DNA of 64,000 nucleotides, from contig CM034595.1 of the NCBI GenBank assembly GCA_020091685.1, positions 8,703,132 through 8,767,131 on the forward strand, given 5' to 3'. Positions 1 through 12,640 of this stretch are shown here, piece after piece (positions within the stretch are counted from its first letter, which is position 1; each line of letters begins with the position of its first letter). The notes beneath the pieces are model-generated. The model saw only the letters and a program-made list of their open reading frames with translations. It had not been told where the DNA came from and made no database searches. Source of the DNA: Lutjanus erythropterus (taxonomy: Eukaryota; Chordata; Actinopteri; Lutjaniformes; Lutjanidae). A program made the position numbers and the translations under genes.

Positions 1-79
1 GTTGGAGTTCAGGAGGAAGAGGAAAATTAAGGGCATGAAGCAACACTGATGATCTGGGCTGGAGCAGGTGGAAATGTGT

Positions 80-785
80 GTGGAGTCGAGTCACATGACT
101 CAAACTAGAGTCAGATTCAAGTCAAATTTCGTGACTTTACACTTGAGAAAATCAAAAAAGACTTGGATCATGTCTTGTGACTTCACTTTGACTTGAGCCA
201 TTTGACTTGGACATACTGATACCTTCAGTCCAGAGATGAACAAAATCTTAAAAAGTGTTCATTCAGCTATCAATCACTTTCCTGAATCAGCCAACATTGA
301 CTCTATTAATTATCAGCAAGTCAACAATCAATTTGAACCAATCTGGCAGCAGATTGCCTTCAGAGAGGCATGAAGAGCTACTGTTTTATTACTGAGCTCC
401 AGTTGGAATAAATGATACCAAAGATCATTTTGTATGACATAAACTAAGCAGGGGGGGCGGCACAGTGGTGCAGTGGTTAGCACTGCTGCCTCACAGCAAG
501 ACGGTCCTGAGTTTCAATCCCCCAGCTGGGGGAGTGGTTACAGAAAATGAATGAATGAATTAATGAATGAATAAATTAATCAGTGGACAATAAAAAAAAT
601 CATTTGGATGAAAAATTACACATGGAGACAAACAGCTCCCAACTTTGTTGGACATTTGAAGTTGCACAAAGAGTGGTAGGCTCTGTTATTCAAATGGCAT
701 TTCATTTAGTGAAGAGTGCTTTTTTTATTTTAGGACCTCAGACTTACGTGTGACTTGCAAAACAATGACTTTGTCCCAACGCTGG
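80..785. mobile_element. degraded DNA-transposon-like repeat, split by a SINE
   Basis: The left part (about 80-228) is built of 'gactc/gagtc' and 'cttgactt' motifs. The right part (about 730-785) ends gacttgcaaaacaatgactt and tgtcccaac. I recall both as the ends of one common fish repeat. The SINE at 451-575 lies between them. Superfamily not assigned. Confidence 0.45.
451..575 (+). mobile_element. tRNA-derived SINE, internally deleted
   Basis: The head is tRNA-Val-like: a box A-type stretch, GTGGTGCAGTGGTTAGCACT, and a weak box B near 510-520. It then jumps to the tail ggttacagaaaatg followed by (gaat)n. The usual middle part of this fish SINE is missing, so the deletion joins near 521-535. 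Confidence 0.65.
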
Positions 786-887
786 TATACAATATCTATA
801 AGTATTAGGGTTCATCAGGGTTAGTTGTGATAATAAAGGTTGGAATCAGAGGCAGGGAACATGCTGCATCATAGAGGAACAAATATG

Positions 888-890
<3 letters not shown>

Positions 891-927
<37 letters not shown>
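891..927 (+). repeat. (GT)n microsatellite
   Basis: About 18 uninterrupted GT units. Confidence 0.97.
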
Positions 928-933
<6 letters not shown>

Positions 934-1904
934 GGGTGGTGTGGGGTGCCCATGGACAGTCCCTGTATTCCCATGGGCAGATCCCTGGAGCCGGACACCA
1001 GGAAAGCCAAATCCCTGTCTGTCTGGGCCTTGGTGGGACAGAGGACCACCCTGCTGGGTCCCACTGAGCTGATTGGCTCCAAGCAGATTACCGAGCAGGA
1101 TGCTGAATATTCACAGACACCAACCAACTGAAGCATGGGAAAATAATACATGGGAAATATATTATATTTAGTCAAAAAAATTTGCCCAAAATCTCTTTGT
1201 TTCTTTTTTTGTGTGACAGCTGTGTCATCTTAACCCAACACAGGTCAGTGAAGAGCTGAAGGTTACAATGTTGCAAACTGATAACTTATTTCAAACTTGT
1301 CCTGTTGCAGTGAGAACTGCATTTGCAAGATTGGCAAGACCTCACAGTTTTGTCCAGTCTTCACCTTTTTTGTGTGAAAATGATCAAACTGGAAGATGGT
1401 TTTAACATGAAGAAAATCAAACCTGGACCCTAACCAACTTCCTTGTTAATACATGAATAACTTTGGGACTTTCCCCTGAAGCCATTTTCTCAGGCAGCGC
1501 AAGTTCTCAAGCAGTGTACCAGCTCCAACAAGCTGCTCCACTTTCACTCTCTGCAAGCCTACTTGAACTCAACCATCTCTAATAGTGACATTAATACTAA
1601 CAATACATGCTGGTTCTGACCCAGCTCTTTAAACAATCTGAATGTATCTGCTAGGGCCTTGCCCAATCAGGACATGGCCATTCGGAGCATGGGCCTGTTC
1701 AGAATTTGAACGGGCTGATTGCTTGGCTCCCGGTATCGCCGCTTCAAGCGTTGCTGGGTTCATGCACGTTCGAAGCACATGGCGGTTCAGAACACATCCC
1801 CATTCGGAGCGTGCTCATCCTTGGTTCCCAGAAGTGCTGCTTGCAGTGCTCTTGAGAACTGCTCATTAGATTGACTTCACATTTGATGCTGCTCTCCCTT
1901 GAGT

Positions 1905-2470
1905 CCACAGCAATACACCCACAAAGTGTGACATCAATCACAAGATCTTCATCAATCAGCTTTTCCTCCCCCTTTCTCTCCTTCTTCAGCCACTGTGCTA
2001 GTTAACAACACAGTCGACACCAGTTATCTGAGGAGAGCTGACGGCTTTATCAGATTGGACAGATGGTGTGAATGCATGGCCCTTGTATCCAGGACTCCAT
2101 CTGATAGGTCAAGTGTTCCTATGCTGACTGTGAAAAGATTTTTCTTATTCATTGCCTTTCAGTCTTTTGCGATCTGTTTGTTGTTCATATCATGTTGATA
2201 CTGCAAGGATGTTGCAAACACAATTCATCGGTTGGCGCTGCCACCAAGTGTGACGTAGATCTGATGAATGCTTCTTGAAACATTTGAAGGACTGACAGAC
2301 AGAGGTGCTCGACTCAGACTGCAGAGCTCTGAAGCTCCGCCCTCCCTGCTGCACAGAGTGCTGTTAATTGATATTGAACGTGTCACGTGTACAAATTGCA
2401 CCAAATTTGACACTGCATGTCCTTGGGTCCCCAGCAATTCACCCACCAACTATGAAGTAGATCAGATCAC
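1905..2470. repeat. degenerate repeat with 'cccaccaagtgtgac' motifs
   Basis: Related stretches at 1905-1945 (cagcaatacacccacaaag), 2239-2265 (gccaccaagtgtgac) and 2430-2465 (ccagcaattcacccacc) suggest diverged copies of one fish repeat. Family unknown. Confidence 0.35.
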
Positions 2471-5136
2471 CAGTTAGTGAGACATAGTTAGATAATAACA
2501 ATCTTTTTGGGCCACAAAAATTATACAAAAACAAAATCTTAATGGGGCCAAACTGACAATTTTACACCATGACAAAACATTTCCAACATCAACAATATTC
2601 ACATTTACATTCAACCTTTATTTTCCCTCCAAAATATATTGAGGTACAGACCTCATGTACAATTTAGCTGAGTAAAACAATAAAATAAAAGCTCTGAGAC
2701 ACAGAAAACACAGATGAGAAACTTACACAAAAGTGTCAACAAGAAGTAAAAAAACAATAAAAACCACTAAGAAAATTTAGGAATAAATTAAAAACTTTAA
2801 TATTAAATAAAACCAGTTGAAATGTAAAGCATATAAATCAGCTAAAACAGGTACAACTGGAGGTAAAATGTCCAGTATAGCTTTAGAGCAGATATTATTT
2901 CAACAATGTAAATTTAAAGGTGTCAGGTAACCTTTCTGTATACTCACCACTCTCAGAAACTCATCACAAAGAAGGAAAAGACTGGTTTCTATATCCTCAC
3001 AGAAACATAGTACTTTTCAGTATTTGGTTTGTAATTTAAGTAAGCAAGAGTGACACCACATCGTCTCTGCTCTCTGCCTACAGTACATGAACAAGACACA
3101 GAGAAGCGCACTGGCAAAATGTCTGCTGCAAGACTTCTTGACAAATCTGAGATGATATATGGAGGATGGGTGGTAAAAATATATGGTGAAGATACACAAA
3201 AATGTCAGCTCTTAGTTATGACTTTTTAACAGATATATATCTTTTTAAAAATCAATGTGATTCCATGCAATGGCTCATGTTTCACTTGCAATTAACGCAC
3301 ACAATTTCAGAAAAATGATCAGAATTGTCATGTCCTGATGCTATTTAAGAGTCTTTTTACTGATAATTGAGCATTAAGTGCGAAATAAAGTGGCTAAATG
3401 TAAAGATACTGAAAATCATTGTCATCTGTTAACTGTCATCAGCTACATTCCACTGTGAAATTTGATCATCAGCACTGGATTAACATTCAACTACCAAAAG
3501 TGCTACTGCTTGTTACCAAAGTCTCACCTACATGCTAAAAGACCTGGGGCTCTACAGTTCTGCAGGTGCAGAGCCAGTTCAAGGGCAAACAGTCTTTATG
3601 CAGCTCTCCTGAGGAATTGATTCTTGTCTCTTTGGTCATTTCCAGGCTGTATGTGTTTGCACTGCTGTGGATTCAGTACAAATTTAGTTGTGTTGTATTA
3701 AAACCTGCTCAGCCCAGCTCTTATCAAACACAGGGCAAGGCGAGGTACAGCCTCTCCTCCATGTTGTACCTGGCTGCCCCTGGTTTGTGACGCCTGTGAT
3801 GCCAACACATTTGCACCTTGAGATCTTGCATTTGCGCACTATTTCAGCAACATAGAGTCCGAAAGTTAAAAAGACTCATCATCCCACTTCCTTAGTAGCA
3901 GATTGTCTTGTCTGGTTTGAAGTTGAGAGCGTGACGTAAAGCACGTCTGTGAATCAATGTGAGAACCTCTCTAAGGTCAGAGTCTTAACAGGCCTTACCA
4001 GTGTTGGGCATGAGAGCAGCTGCACACAGACATAACATGCCAGTGTTCATAAGTCTTTGAGTCTGATTATATATCTCTATGGCAGTTTAACTTATCTTTA
4101 TGACGCATATGATATATCACTCAATAGTCTGCATTCATCGTGCAGACAGACAGCATGGAGCAGGGTCTGCGGCCTAGAGGAACCGTTGGATTCAGTGCGA
4201 TGCTGTTACACAATTCAAGATGCCAAAGTCAAAGGCATGTGAGCTGTGGCTGTGCTCTGACCTGCATCGATAAATGAATGTATGAATGTTCTCAAAATGT
4301 TCTCATGTAATCACATTATACATTTTAATGCATTACATAACATCTACAAGTTGAAAGCAATTGAACTTCTAGTACAACTATCCTGCTGCTGTCTGTCCTG
4401 GCTGTCCCTACAGTGAAGTCTCCCTACAGTATAAGCACAAATGAATGCAAGCCATCATAAAAGATTTGCAATTTTATACTTTTACACTTTTACTTTTTAT
4501 GTAACGTTACTTTTGACAACAATGTCCATAAAGTTGGGAAGAACCTGTGCTGTTCAGCGTCTCCAACAGTTGTGTCAAATTTCAACTTTAGAAAAGAACA
4601 GAATGCAAAATACACAAACCTTTACTTGATGAAGAGAGCTGCTGTCTGAGAGCAGAGACTTACAGAGATTCACTGAGTGTACAGAGGACCACCATGTGTC
4701 ACAGTGGATCAAAATGAACAGAACGGAACTTTGTTCATGAAAATACTGAAAACCTGATGAAAAATGTGAAATCATATATATTTTCAATATATATAATACT
4801 GTGCTTCATCACTGAAATGTGATGGAGGTAGTCTGTTTTCTCTTCTCCATTATCCATTTATATCTACAGTCACAACCAACGTCTAACTACTGTTTAGCAT
4901 TTGAAGAACATTAATATTGTCATCCTAAAAGGAACCTTCATCAGTTGTTGCTGTTTAGTGTCATCAATCCAATTATGCATGTTGTCACTGTCAGCAGGCA
5001 ACAACTGACACGGTGTCTAGAACGAAACCCTAGACTCACAAGATCTCACAAGAGTGAATATTTCGACTGAAACCATGAAAAATCTTGCAGTCTTGCAGAT
5101 TTGGGGTTCCCTTCTAGACACACCCAGCAGACACTA
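2471..5136. other. intergenic, nothing recognised
   Basis: AT-rich DNA with no supported exon, RNA gene or clear repeat. Confidence 0.6.
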
Positions 5137-6383
5137 AAGGCCCTATCTTACGCTAATCTAAAGCGCAAGTGGAAAGCGCGAGGTGCAGTGGATTTAATTC
5201 ATTCATGGTGTGACCAAATCCACCTTTGCCGTCTTGTGCCGGGGACGGGAGTGATATTTTGCCCTGCCCCACCCTTTGTGCCACCAGTGCAAAGCAGGAT
5301 ACACCTATCAGGTGTGACCAAGTGCCTTCATTAATTCACAGGCGAGTTTAGGCCAAACATGCAATAAACCAATCAGAAATTCAGCTCTCATCACCTTTAA
5401 GAGGCAGGTGCGCCAGCAGCACAAGCAGAGGCAGCAAGATGGTGAATTTACCAGGAGGAAACAAAGAGAAAAGATTTACAAAGTGAGGTCCAGTCTAGCC
5501 ACCTGAGCCAGGTGGAGGAACAGTTATGTGGCGGTTCATGCTCCTCCTTCTTTTCCTCTCCAACCTAATCCTCATCTCCTCCTCCCATCACACAGACCTT
5601 TTTCTCTCCAGGTTGGGCTGGACTCCTGCGGTCAAATATCGTGTCTTGTATATTTTGTATGTTATAGATCATAATTGTTTAATCCTTGTTTTTCTGGATC
5701 ATAACAAACATGCAGACACAAACACTACAGCTGCTCCAGCTGTCATGCTGACTCATCTGATAAAGACGATCTGACAGCTGTGATCGCGGCCGTGCTCACT
5801 TCGCAGGTCTGTTTAGATTTATTAGGCTATATCATTATAAAATAATTTCTTTTTCCTTATTAGTGAGTTTGTCTTTAAAGACACAAATGTATACGGCTGT
5901 TTAACATTAATGAAAAGTGTTCTGTGATTGTGGAGACATGTGTGCGCCTCAGCCAAGCATGAGACACACATGCACGCTTTTAACTTCAATATTTACACAC
6001 TTACACTGATAGAAAACATGTTCAAATGACACTTTACTAATCCAGACTCCCATGTGAGGGAAAGAATGAACAAAAATGAAGGTGTTTTGTGATTGTGAAG
6101 ACGTGTGTGCTGAAAGACCACAGACTTTGTGCTTAGACCAGCTTTTAGCTGGTGGTTAGTGGTTTTTATTCCAATGCACCGAGCATAAGATAGCAAATAC
6201 GCCAGGCCACGCCTTCATCTTGCCTTCATGTTTAGACCTCCCTCCCACAGCCGCACAGACCAGGAGCAAGTGTATTTGCTATCTTGCAGACATGGCAAAA
6301 ATGGCACTTGCATTGGTGTAAGATCGCAAAAGCACTTGCACCAGTGGCGCAATGGCTTTGTGCCAGGTGTAAGACAGGGCCCT
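5137..6383. mobile_element. non-autonomous TIR DNA transposon (possibly PIF-Harbinger)
   Basis: The left end AAGGCCCTATCTTACGC and the inverted right end AGGGCCCTGTCTTACAC match at 14 of 17 bases. Both ends carry gcgc/caagtg sub-terminal motifs (5160-5190 and 6300-6345). Length 1.25 kb, no transposase frame. The GGGCCCT ends suggest Harbinger; the target duplication was not resolved. Confidence 0.6.
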
Positions 6384-8060
6384 GAGAGTGACAGATACAA
6401 TATGCCACTGCAGCAATGGGAGCACCGCAAGTTGGTGGAACACACAAAGTGGTCACTGGATTTGTCTATAGAATGTCACATTGAGGTGTTTTCTAATCTG
6501 ATGCTCCTATCAGCAGGACCACATCATTTCCACACCACAAAATTATTTCCACCCAGTGTAGCATTTTCACACTAGAGAAGATAGAAGATAGACATAATGA
6601 ATTGCAAACTGTCAGATTAGCTGGTTTAACCCAGATCAGAGTGGTGTTGTGAGACTCATGAAGTGTTGTAATGTGTGCCCAAGCCTGGTATTAAAGAGCC
6701 TGAACACAATAAATTTCCCAACATTTTGACGTAAATTAGTACATATTGCAGTGGTTACGTCTGCACGAGTCATCAAGGGGTGTGGCTAAGCGTCTGTATT
6801 TGTCAGTCTGGGAATGACAACAGGCTGGACAGACACACTTGTATTTTAATCAATCCCTCTGTCTGCACGAGCCAAGTAACCACTCTCCTTTCACTCACGC
6901 TTTACACCTCTAAATGTGACCAGCGTATTTTAAAACTTCATTTTACATGTGAAATTAGAGTGATTGTGTTGGGATGTGTGTGCTGTCAAATGCTGACTAC
7001 CTACACTCAGTACTGTGCCTGAATGATTCCTGTGAAGACAGAGACAGAGGACTGAAGCTGCTCATGCCATGCTTCCTGTCTAGACATGGTGTTAATACCT
7101 TGAGTGTGGACACATTTTATTCACTCATGTTCATCAAAGAAATCAACTGCACTTCTACTTTCTACTGGCCTGGTGTTTTTTTTATAGAACAATATGTAAG
7201 GGGGACTAATCTCATACTTCATCTCTATGAATGGCACATGCAGAAGTGTAGTGCTGTTTGTTTAAGTCCAAGTCACACCAATCGTGCACACATGGTTAAG
7301 TTGTGGCTTATTTTGAAGGTTATGTAACCAGTGTTCCTACATCAACTATAACTGACCACATGATCCAATGTTAGACTGACTTTATGAATGGTAATCATGT
7401 TGAGAATATTACATGGTAGTCAGGCAAGCATCTAGTTAAATAGCCTAGTGTTAAGCAATGCCATGGATGTGGGTTGTAATTAGCTAGCACTAAGCAATAC
7501 AGACGGATGAACATAAGTAGTTTGTGTTCTGAATGATTTCATTTATTTACTTTTGTGGTGCAGATGAAAAAAACATCCATTCTGAGGAAAGATTTCCGTG
7601 CAGGCAGAGGTTTAGCTCATCTAACAGGCTAGGCTATGGAAATGAAGAGTTAGCTACGTTAGCTTAAACATTAGCTATAGCCTGGAGTAAAAGTAATTTA
7701 ATTCACTGTGTTGCTCAAAGGCTACCACCAGCTGGCAACTTTTTAGCTGGGAGTTTTTCCTGCTTTTCCTGAGCATGAGTTGACGCTGTGAATCGATTAA
7801 CAAACCTTATTTAGACGATATATAGCGCAGAGTCTTAGATGCATGGTACATGGGAATTTAGGGCGTGTCCCTCTCCACTTTACTATTTAAATGGCTGCAG
7901 TTAACCCATGGTCATAAAACTTACATATAAACAAACTTTCATAGTTTGTATACTTTTATATTACTTGTATTGTGATTAACAGCTGCATGATAACAAAGCA
8001 CCTGACCATACCTCATTTTAAGACCAACACACCCATTGGTGCACAGAAGGGTGCAACTAT
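6384..8060. other. intergenic, nothing recognised
   Basis: No supported gene or repeat. Short 'gttagctta/tagctagc' runs occur near 7480 and 7650. Confidence 0.55.
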
Positions 8061-8124
8061 ATTTGCTGCTTACACAATATGGGTGCTGGGCCAGAAAACG
8101 ACAACTGTGTGGATCAGAAAATTG

Positions 8125-9010
8125 CAACGTCAACTGCACTTTCTGTGCAGGACACGGGAGTTGCTGGTCTACCAGTGCCTCGATCCACAGCAAATGACAT
8201 TAGTTCAATCAGGAGAGACTTTAAGTTTTTACAATATATTTATTTGATATTTGAAAAGTCTTTGGCGATTAGTCCCCATTGTGACATCATCATCATAAAG
8301 GGGGTAGTGAAGCTGCTTTTAGTAAAGTAAACCCCTGATGGAGTCTTGACACTGGTGGTGGAGGTGAAGGGATGCTGATGATCTGGATGTGATGAGGACT
8401 GGACTTCTGATGAGCTCATCCTGGGCACTGGATTAGAAGAACTGGAGGAGAACGGGGGGAGGAGAGTCACAACAATTTTGTGCAGAAATGACAGCTGAAA
8501 GCGGCAGAGAGGAGAACAGACTTAAAATTGTGATGCAACAACATGATTGGCTGATGGAGATCGTGGATAAATCTGGTCGGTTGACTTAAAGATTGAATGA
8601 TAATAGCTAATTGAGAATAAGTGGGTAAAGAGAGAGGGGGAGAGAAAGACAGTTAGGGATGAATAGTCTTCTTGACTGAACTTACACTGAGCTTCATTTT
8701 GGACTTGAACAAACATGTTAAAAACTGAAGTTATATACTAATACAAACAAACCATGGGATTGATGCAGTGGTGACCCTACAACTCCTGTGTCCTGGGAGG
8801 TAAAAAGACTGTCCACGGAGTCTTGTGGCTGTGAAAACAGTAGAGATAGTGGCTTCACTTCCCTGTTGGAAAATGCTGTCTGACAACAAAGGAAAGCGGT
8901 GAACATGTTCTAAATATAGCATACACTTAAACTCATATTGAATTTTTTAGGTGGTCCTTTGTTTGGGTGCTAAAATACATTTTCTGCTGCCTGCGTTACT
9001 TTTACTTACT
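8125..9010. mobile_element. foldback MITE, arms separated by unrelated DNA
   Basis: The arm at 8125-8200 (ggacacgggagttgctggtc) is the inverse of 8760-8800 (acaactcctgtgtcctggga). The right part (8745-9010) matches 48310-48540 in the same orientation, ending ctaaaatacattttctgctg. The middle 500 bases are unrelated. Confidence 0.55.
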
Positions 9011-10054
9011 TTTTGTAGTTTCCATGTTGGAAGGCAGCTGTCAATCAAACCTGATCAGTGACGCCCACACAGTCTTTAGAAATTGTCTAAACAGCAGAAT
9101 GAGCTGTTTTTGAACCATCTGTTCTAATAGTTAAGAATGTTTATTTTCACTCAGATCTTTGTAGATGCTTAATGAGAACGTCATGCATTTTACTACTTAA
9201 ATCCATGTTTCCAGAGACTAGCAGCAGGTAGTGTACAGTGGATTTACAGAGCTGTTTCACTGATCGCCTTTGGCCAAAAGCAGTAATGTGCGAGCAGTGT
9301 TTGTTCAATCTGGACAGCTAAACAATGAGCTGAAACTCGCTATAAAGCTTCATAAAGCCAGGGGGAGCTGCAAATTCAGCTGATAATTGAATAAGAATGA
9401 GTGACACTGTCACAGTGTCTATATGTTGTCATTTCGATCATAGCCACTTTATAAGATTTTGTGTTACAGTTTTGTTTAGCCTGTCTAAATTAATGTTACA
9501 TTTCGGAGTAAAACTGCAAATACAATGATGGAGCTGGTCATCACATCATTGACAGACAGATTCCAATGTGTGTTTGCAGCATTAACCAGGGTGAAACTAG
9601 GCCAATACAGTCCAGTATTCTATATCGCTAAAAGATTCAGTGCTGATACGTAGTACCAGCATGAGGGTCCAGCAGCTGCCTGCCAAAACCCACACACAAC
9701 CTGTCATGATTGCATTTCTAATTGAAACCTTACTGGGAGGTTGTGCTTTTCTACAATTGTTTAGTTACTGCTGATTTGGGGCGTGTCCACATAGTGTTTC
9801 TTTCTGGTAGAAAGGTGCTGCAGGGATGAAGCATCTCTGCCATTAAATAGAGAGGGCTGCACGTGAGATATTGTTTCTATGACAACAATATCTGACTGTG
9901 CCATTGTTGTACAGTCTAGCATCACCGCTTTGGTTTTTTATCTTCTATTTGTATCTATTTCTTTAACATTTATCTCACTGTGAACAACAGGAAGATGTGC
10001 TGTCTCTTTTTGTTTTGGCTTGTAAAGCCAGCTTAACGGGGATCTGTCTCATTT
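9011..10054. other. intergenic, nothing recognised
   Basis: No supported gene, RNA or clear repeat. Confidence 0.55.
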
Positions 10055-10258
10055 ATTTTTTTTTGGGGGGGAGCTTTTACGCCTTTAATTTTATAGGACA
10101 GCTGAAGATATGACAGGAAGGGGGACAGAGAGTGGGGGAATGGCATGCAGCAAAGGGCCAAAGGCAGAAGTTGAACCTACAGCCGCTGCAGAGGACTCAC
10201 AGTCTGTGCATGAAACGAGTCAAACGTTTGATGCACCAGGTACCAGCTACCAGGCCAC
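10055..10258 (-). mobile_element. tRNA-derived SINE, minus strand
   Basis: Read on the minus strand, the tail runs ttcctgtcat, cagctgtcctat, aaattaaaggc, matching the tails of the SINEs at 14866 and 57043 (cagctgtcctatcataataa). The tRNA-like head, at the high-coordinate end, is strongly decayed. Confidence 0.6.
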
Positions 10259-12265
10259 TTAGGTGGCTGTAAAACACTGCTTAACCACACGCATATTCCT
10301 ATACACTCTTCTCAATAAAGGTCAATATTTTGTTTTATCAAAGCTCACACAGCAGCACACAGGTGAACTCTCCTCCATTTTCTGGGTTACCTGGGTGATG
10401 AGTTCACATCTAATACTTAATTTGTTGCCTGGAAAAAAGCATGGTGATGACACCAGCATTTTTCTGAAAAGTTCAAAGATTTTCAACTCGAAATGCTGCA
10501 CAAAAAAATGTTCAGAAAAAAAAGGCGCTGGGTGCGCCCAGCACTAGATGGCTGCATGTGGCTGCAGATGTTCTCTCTTCATTGGGAAAAAGGACACTTG
10601 CACTCAGAAAGAAATGCTACATGGACTAACATCACTTTCTGATACAGCAGCTGTCTGACATCAAGGCTGTGAGTTTGGCAGGCAGTTCCTTGTAAAAATC
10701 TCACAAGTAAAGTGATAAACTACAAAAACTATGTTGTGATGTTTAATGATTGTTAGTTTTGTTCCAACAACATGAACAGCAGGTCAAACCTACATGACTT
10801 TCATGGGTTGTTCTGTAACTCACACTGTGCCTGAAAGGGTGCATTTGATTTATTATTCCCACAGTTTTGATTTTTTGACTATCAGCAAAGGGTGTTACTA
10901 GGATTGAAAAAATGCTTGTATGGTTCATCTCCTCTCCTTCATTTGTGTGCCCAGTGTTCAGAAAATTAATGTGGGCATTAAAAAAATGAATGCATGTGTT
11001 CAGGGATGCATGAAGCTGGGGTCAGCAGGAGAACAATATGAAGAAAGGATGGCTGGAGCAGTAGTACTAGCAAGAGCTTCAATCCCTGGTATTAGTGCTG
11101 ATAGGACAGGAAGAGAGCTCATTAAGTTTTGTGACCCCTGGAAACTCACGGGACTTCTGTGGCATCAGCAGAAAGGAGAGGGAGGACGTGATGGCGGCAG
11201 ACACACTTATTTGTTATTCTTCAATTAAATCCTAAAGCTCTGCAAACTCAAAGGTTGTGTTGGTGTCCTCCTCATCCCTCCAGATTAGGTTACATCACAG
11301 ACTCTCTCTCCTGCTCTGGCTTTCCCATCCTCCCTCCCGTCCTGCAGCATGAACGCGGTGTGATGAGTTTCGCAGCCTCTGTTGGTGCACATGTTATCAC
11401 TGTGCCTCCCTTGCAAGTTTGATCCAGACTAAATATTTTGGAAGAAAGCATGAGAGAGGTCGACCGCGCCTCAGCCTGACCCTTGAAGTCACAGGCGAGG
11501 AAGGGTGTACTCTGGGGCACAGGTCTCTAACATGGTGCAGAACTGACCTTCGTGCTTGCAGGGTTCAGATGAAGAGTGTTTGGGTTGAGGCAGCTGGTCC
11601 AGACTCAATCATAGATCAGTGATATTAGCCTCAGATATAACTTGTTATACAGTAACTTATCACAAGTTGATGAACACAGTTTGTACAGTGTGTCAGACAG
11701 TCTGAGGATACAGATGACTGGACTGCCTCTTGGTACAGTATCAGGCACTGGAGAGACGCAACAAAGTGAGGCGCAGACTATTGGAGATAAAAGTCCTGGA
11801 GGAGGATCTTGATAAAGACACAGAGAAGGAGGAATAGCATGTTCCCTCATACAGGTCAAGGAGTGGCAGCTTGCATAGCAACACATACATTATACAGCTG
11901 CAGCCTCCACATGACCTAAACTATATGTTCATTCATTAACTCAAATTGACATTTCATAAAGTGGCATGCACTGAGTCACACAGTGCTTGTCCAGCTTCAA
12001 TCTTGCGTGGAAAATCACAGACAATATTAGTATAAGTACAGCAAAGTGACTTTGATAAAAAGTCAAAGGTATAAGCCTGTGGACAGACCAAACTTAAAAT
12101 TGTGTCTTCACTGACAAGGTGAAGAAAAAAGACAAATCTTTTTAGACAACAGATAATACAAGCTAAAGCCGAAATATTATCTGATTCTGGGTCAGTTTTA
12201 GGTGATATTTATCTCTGACCGACTGGAAACTGCAACCAAGGCACTATAGGGAGAATAGTCATGCA
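10259..12265. other. intergenic, nothing recognised
   Basis: No supported gene, RNA or repeat. Confidence 0.55.
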
Positions 12266-12640
12266 GATTAGGGCTTGGCAATATATTGATATTATATGGA
12301 TATTATGATATGAGACTAGTCATGGTTTTAGATTTTCAGTATCATTATATGGTGATGTCATAAGTGTATTTTCCTGGTTGCACTGCAGTAAAGTGATGTA
12401 ATTTTTTGACAGTTCTATTATTTGCCTTTACCCACTTTTACCCAATTTTGGTATTGTATCACATTCTATCAGAACATATCACAATGTATCGTATCATAAT
12501 GTATCGTATTGTAACATATCATGTCGTATCATAGCCTATTGTATCATATCATATAAAATATCATATTGTACCATATATCCACATCACTGATGATTATTTA
12601 TCTAAAATCTCAATGTGTTAATATTTTATATAAACTTAAA
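12266..12640. repeat. degraded 'agggcttggcaatat' interspersed repeat
   Basis: It begins agggcttggcaatatattga and later has actgatgattatttatc, which I recall from a common fish repeat. A run of 'gtatcgtatca'-like units (about 12470-12560) lies inside it. Confidence 0.45.

Noticed and set aside
451-525. possible tRNA-Val gene
   Set aside because: No cloverleaf closes; followed by SINE tail and (gaat)n.
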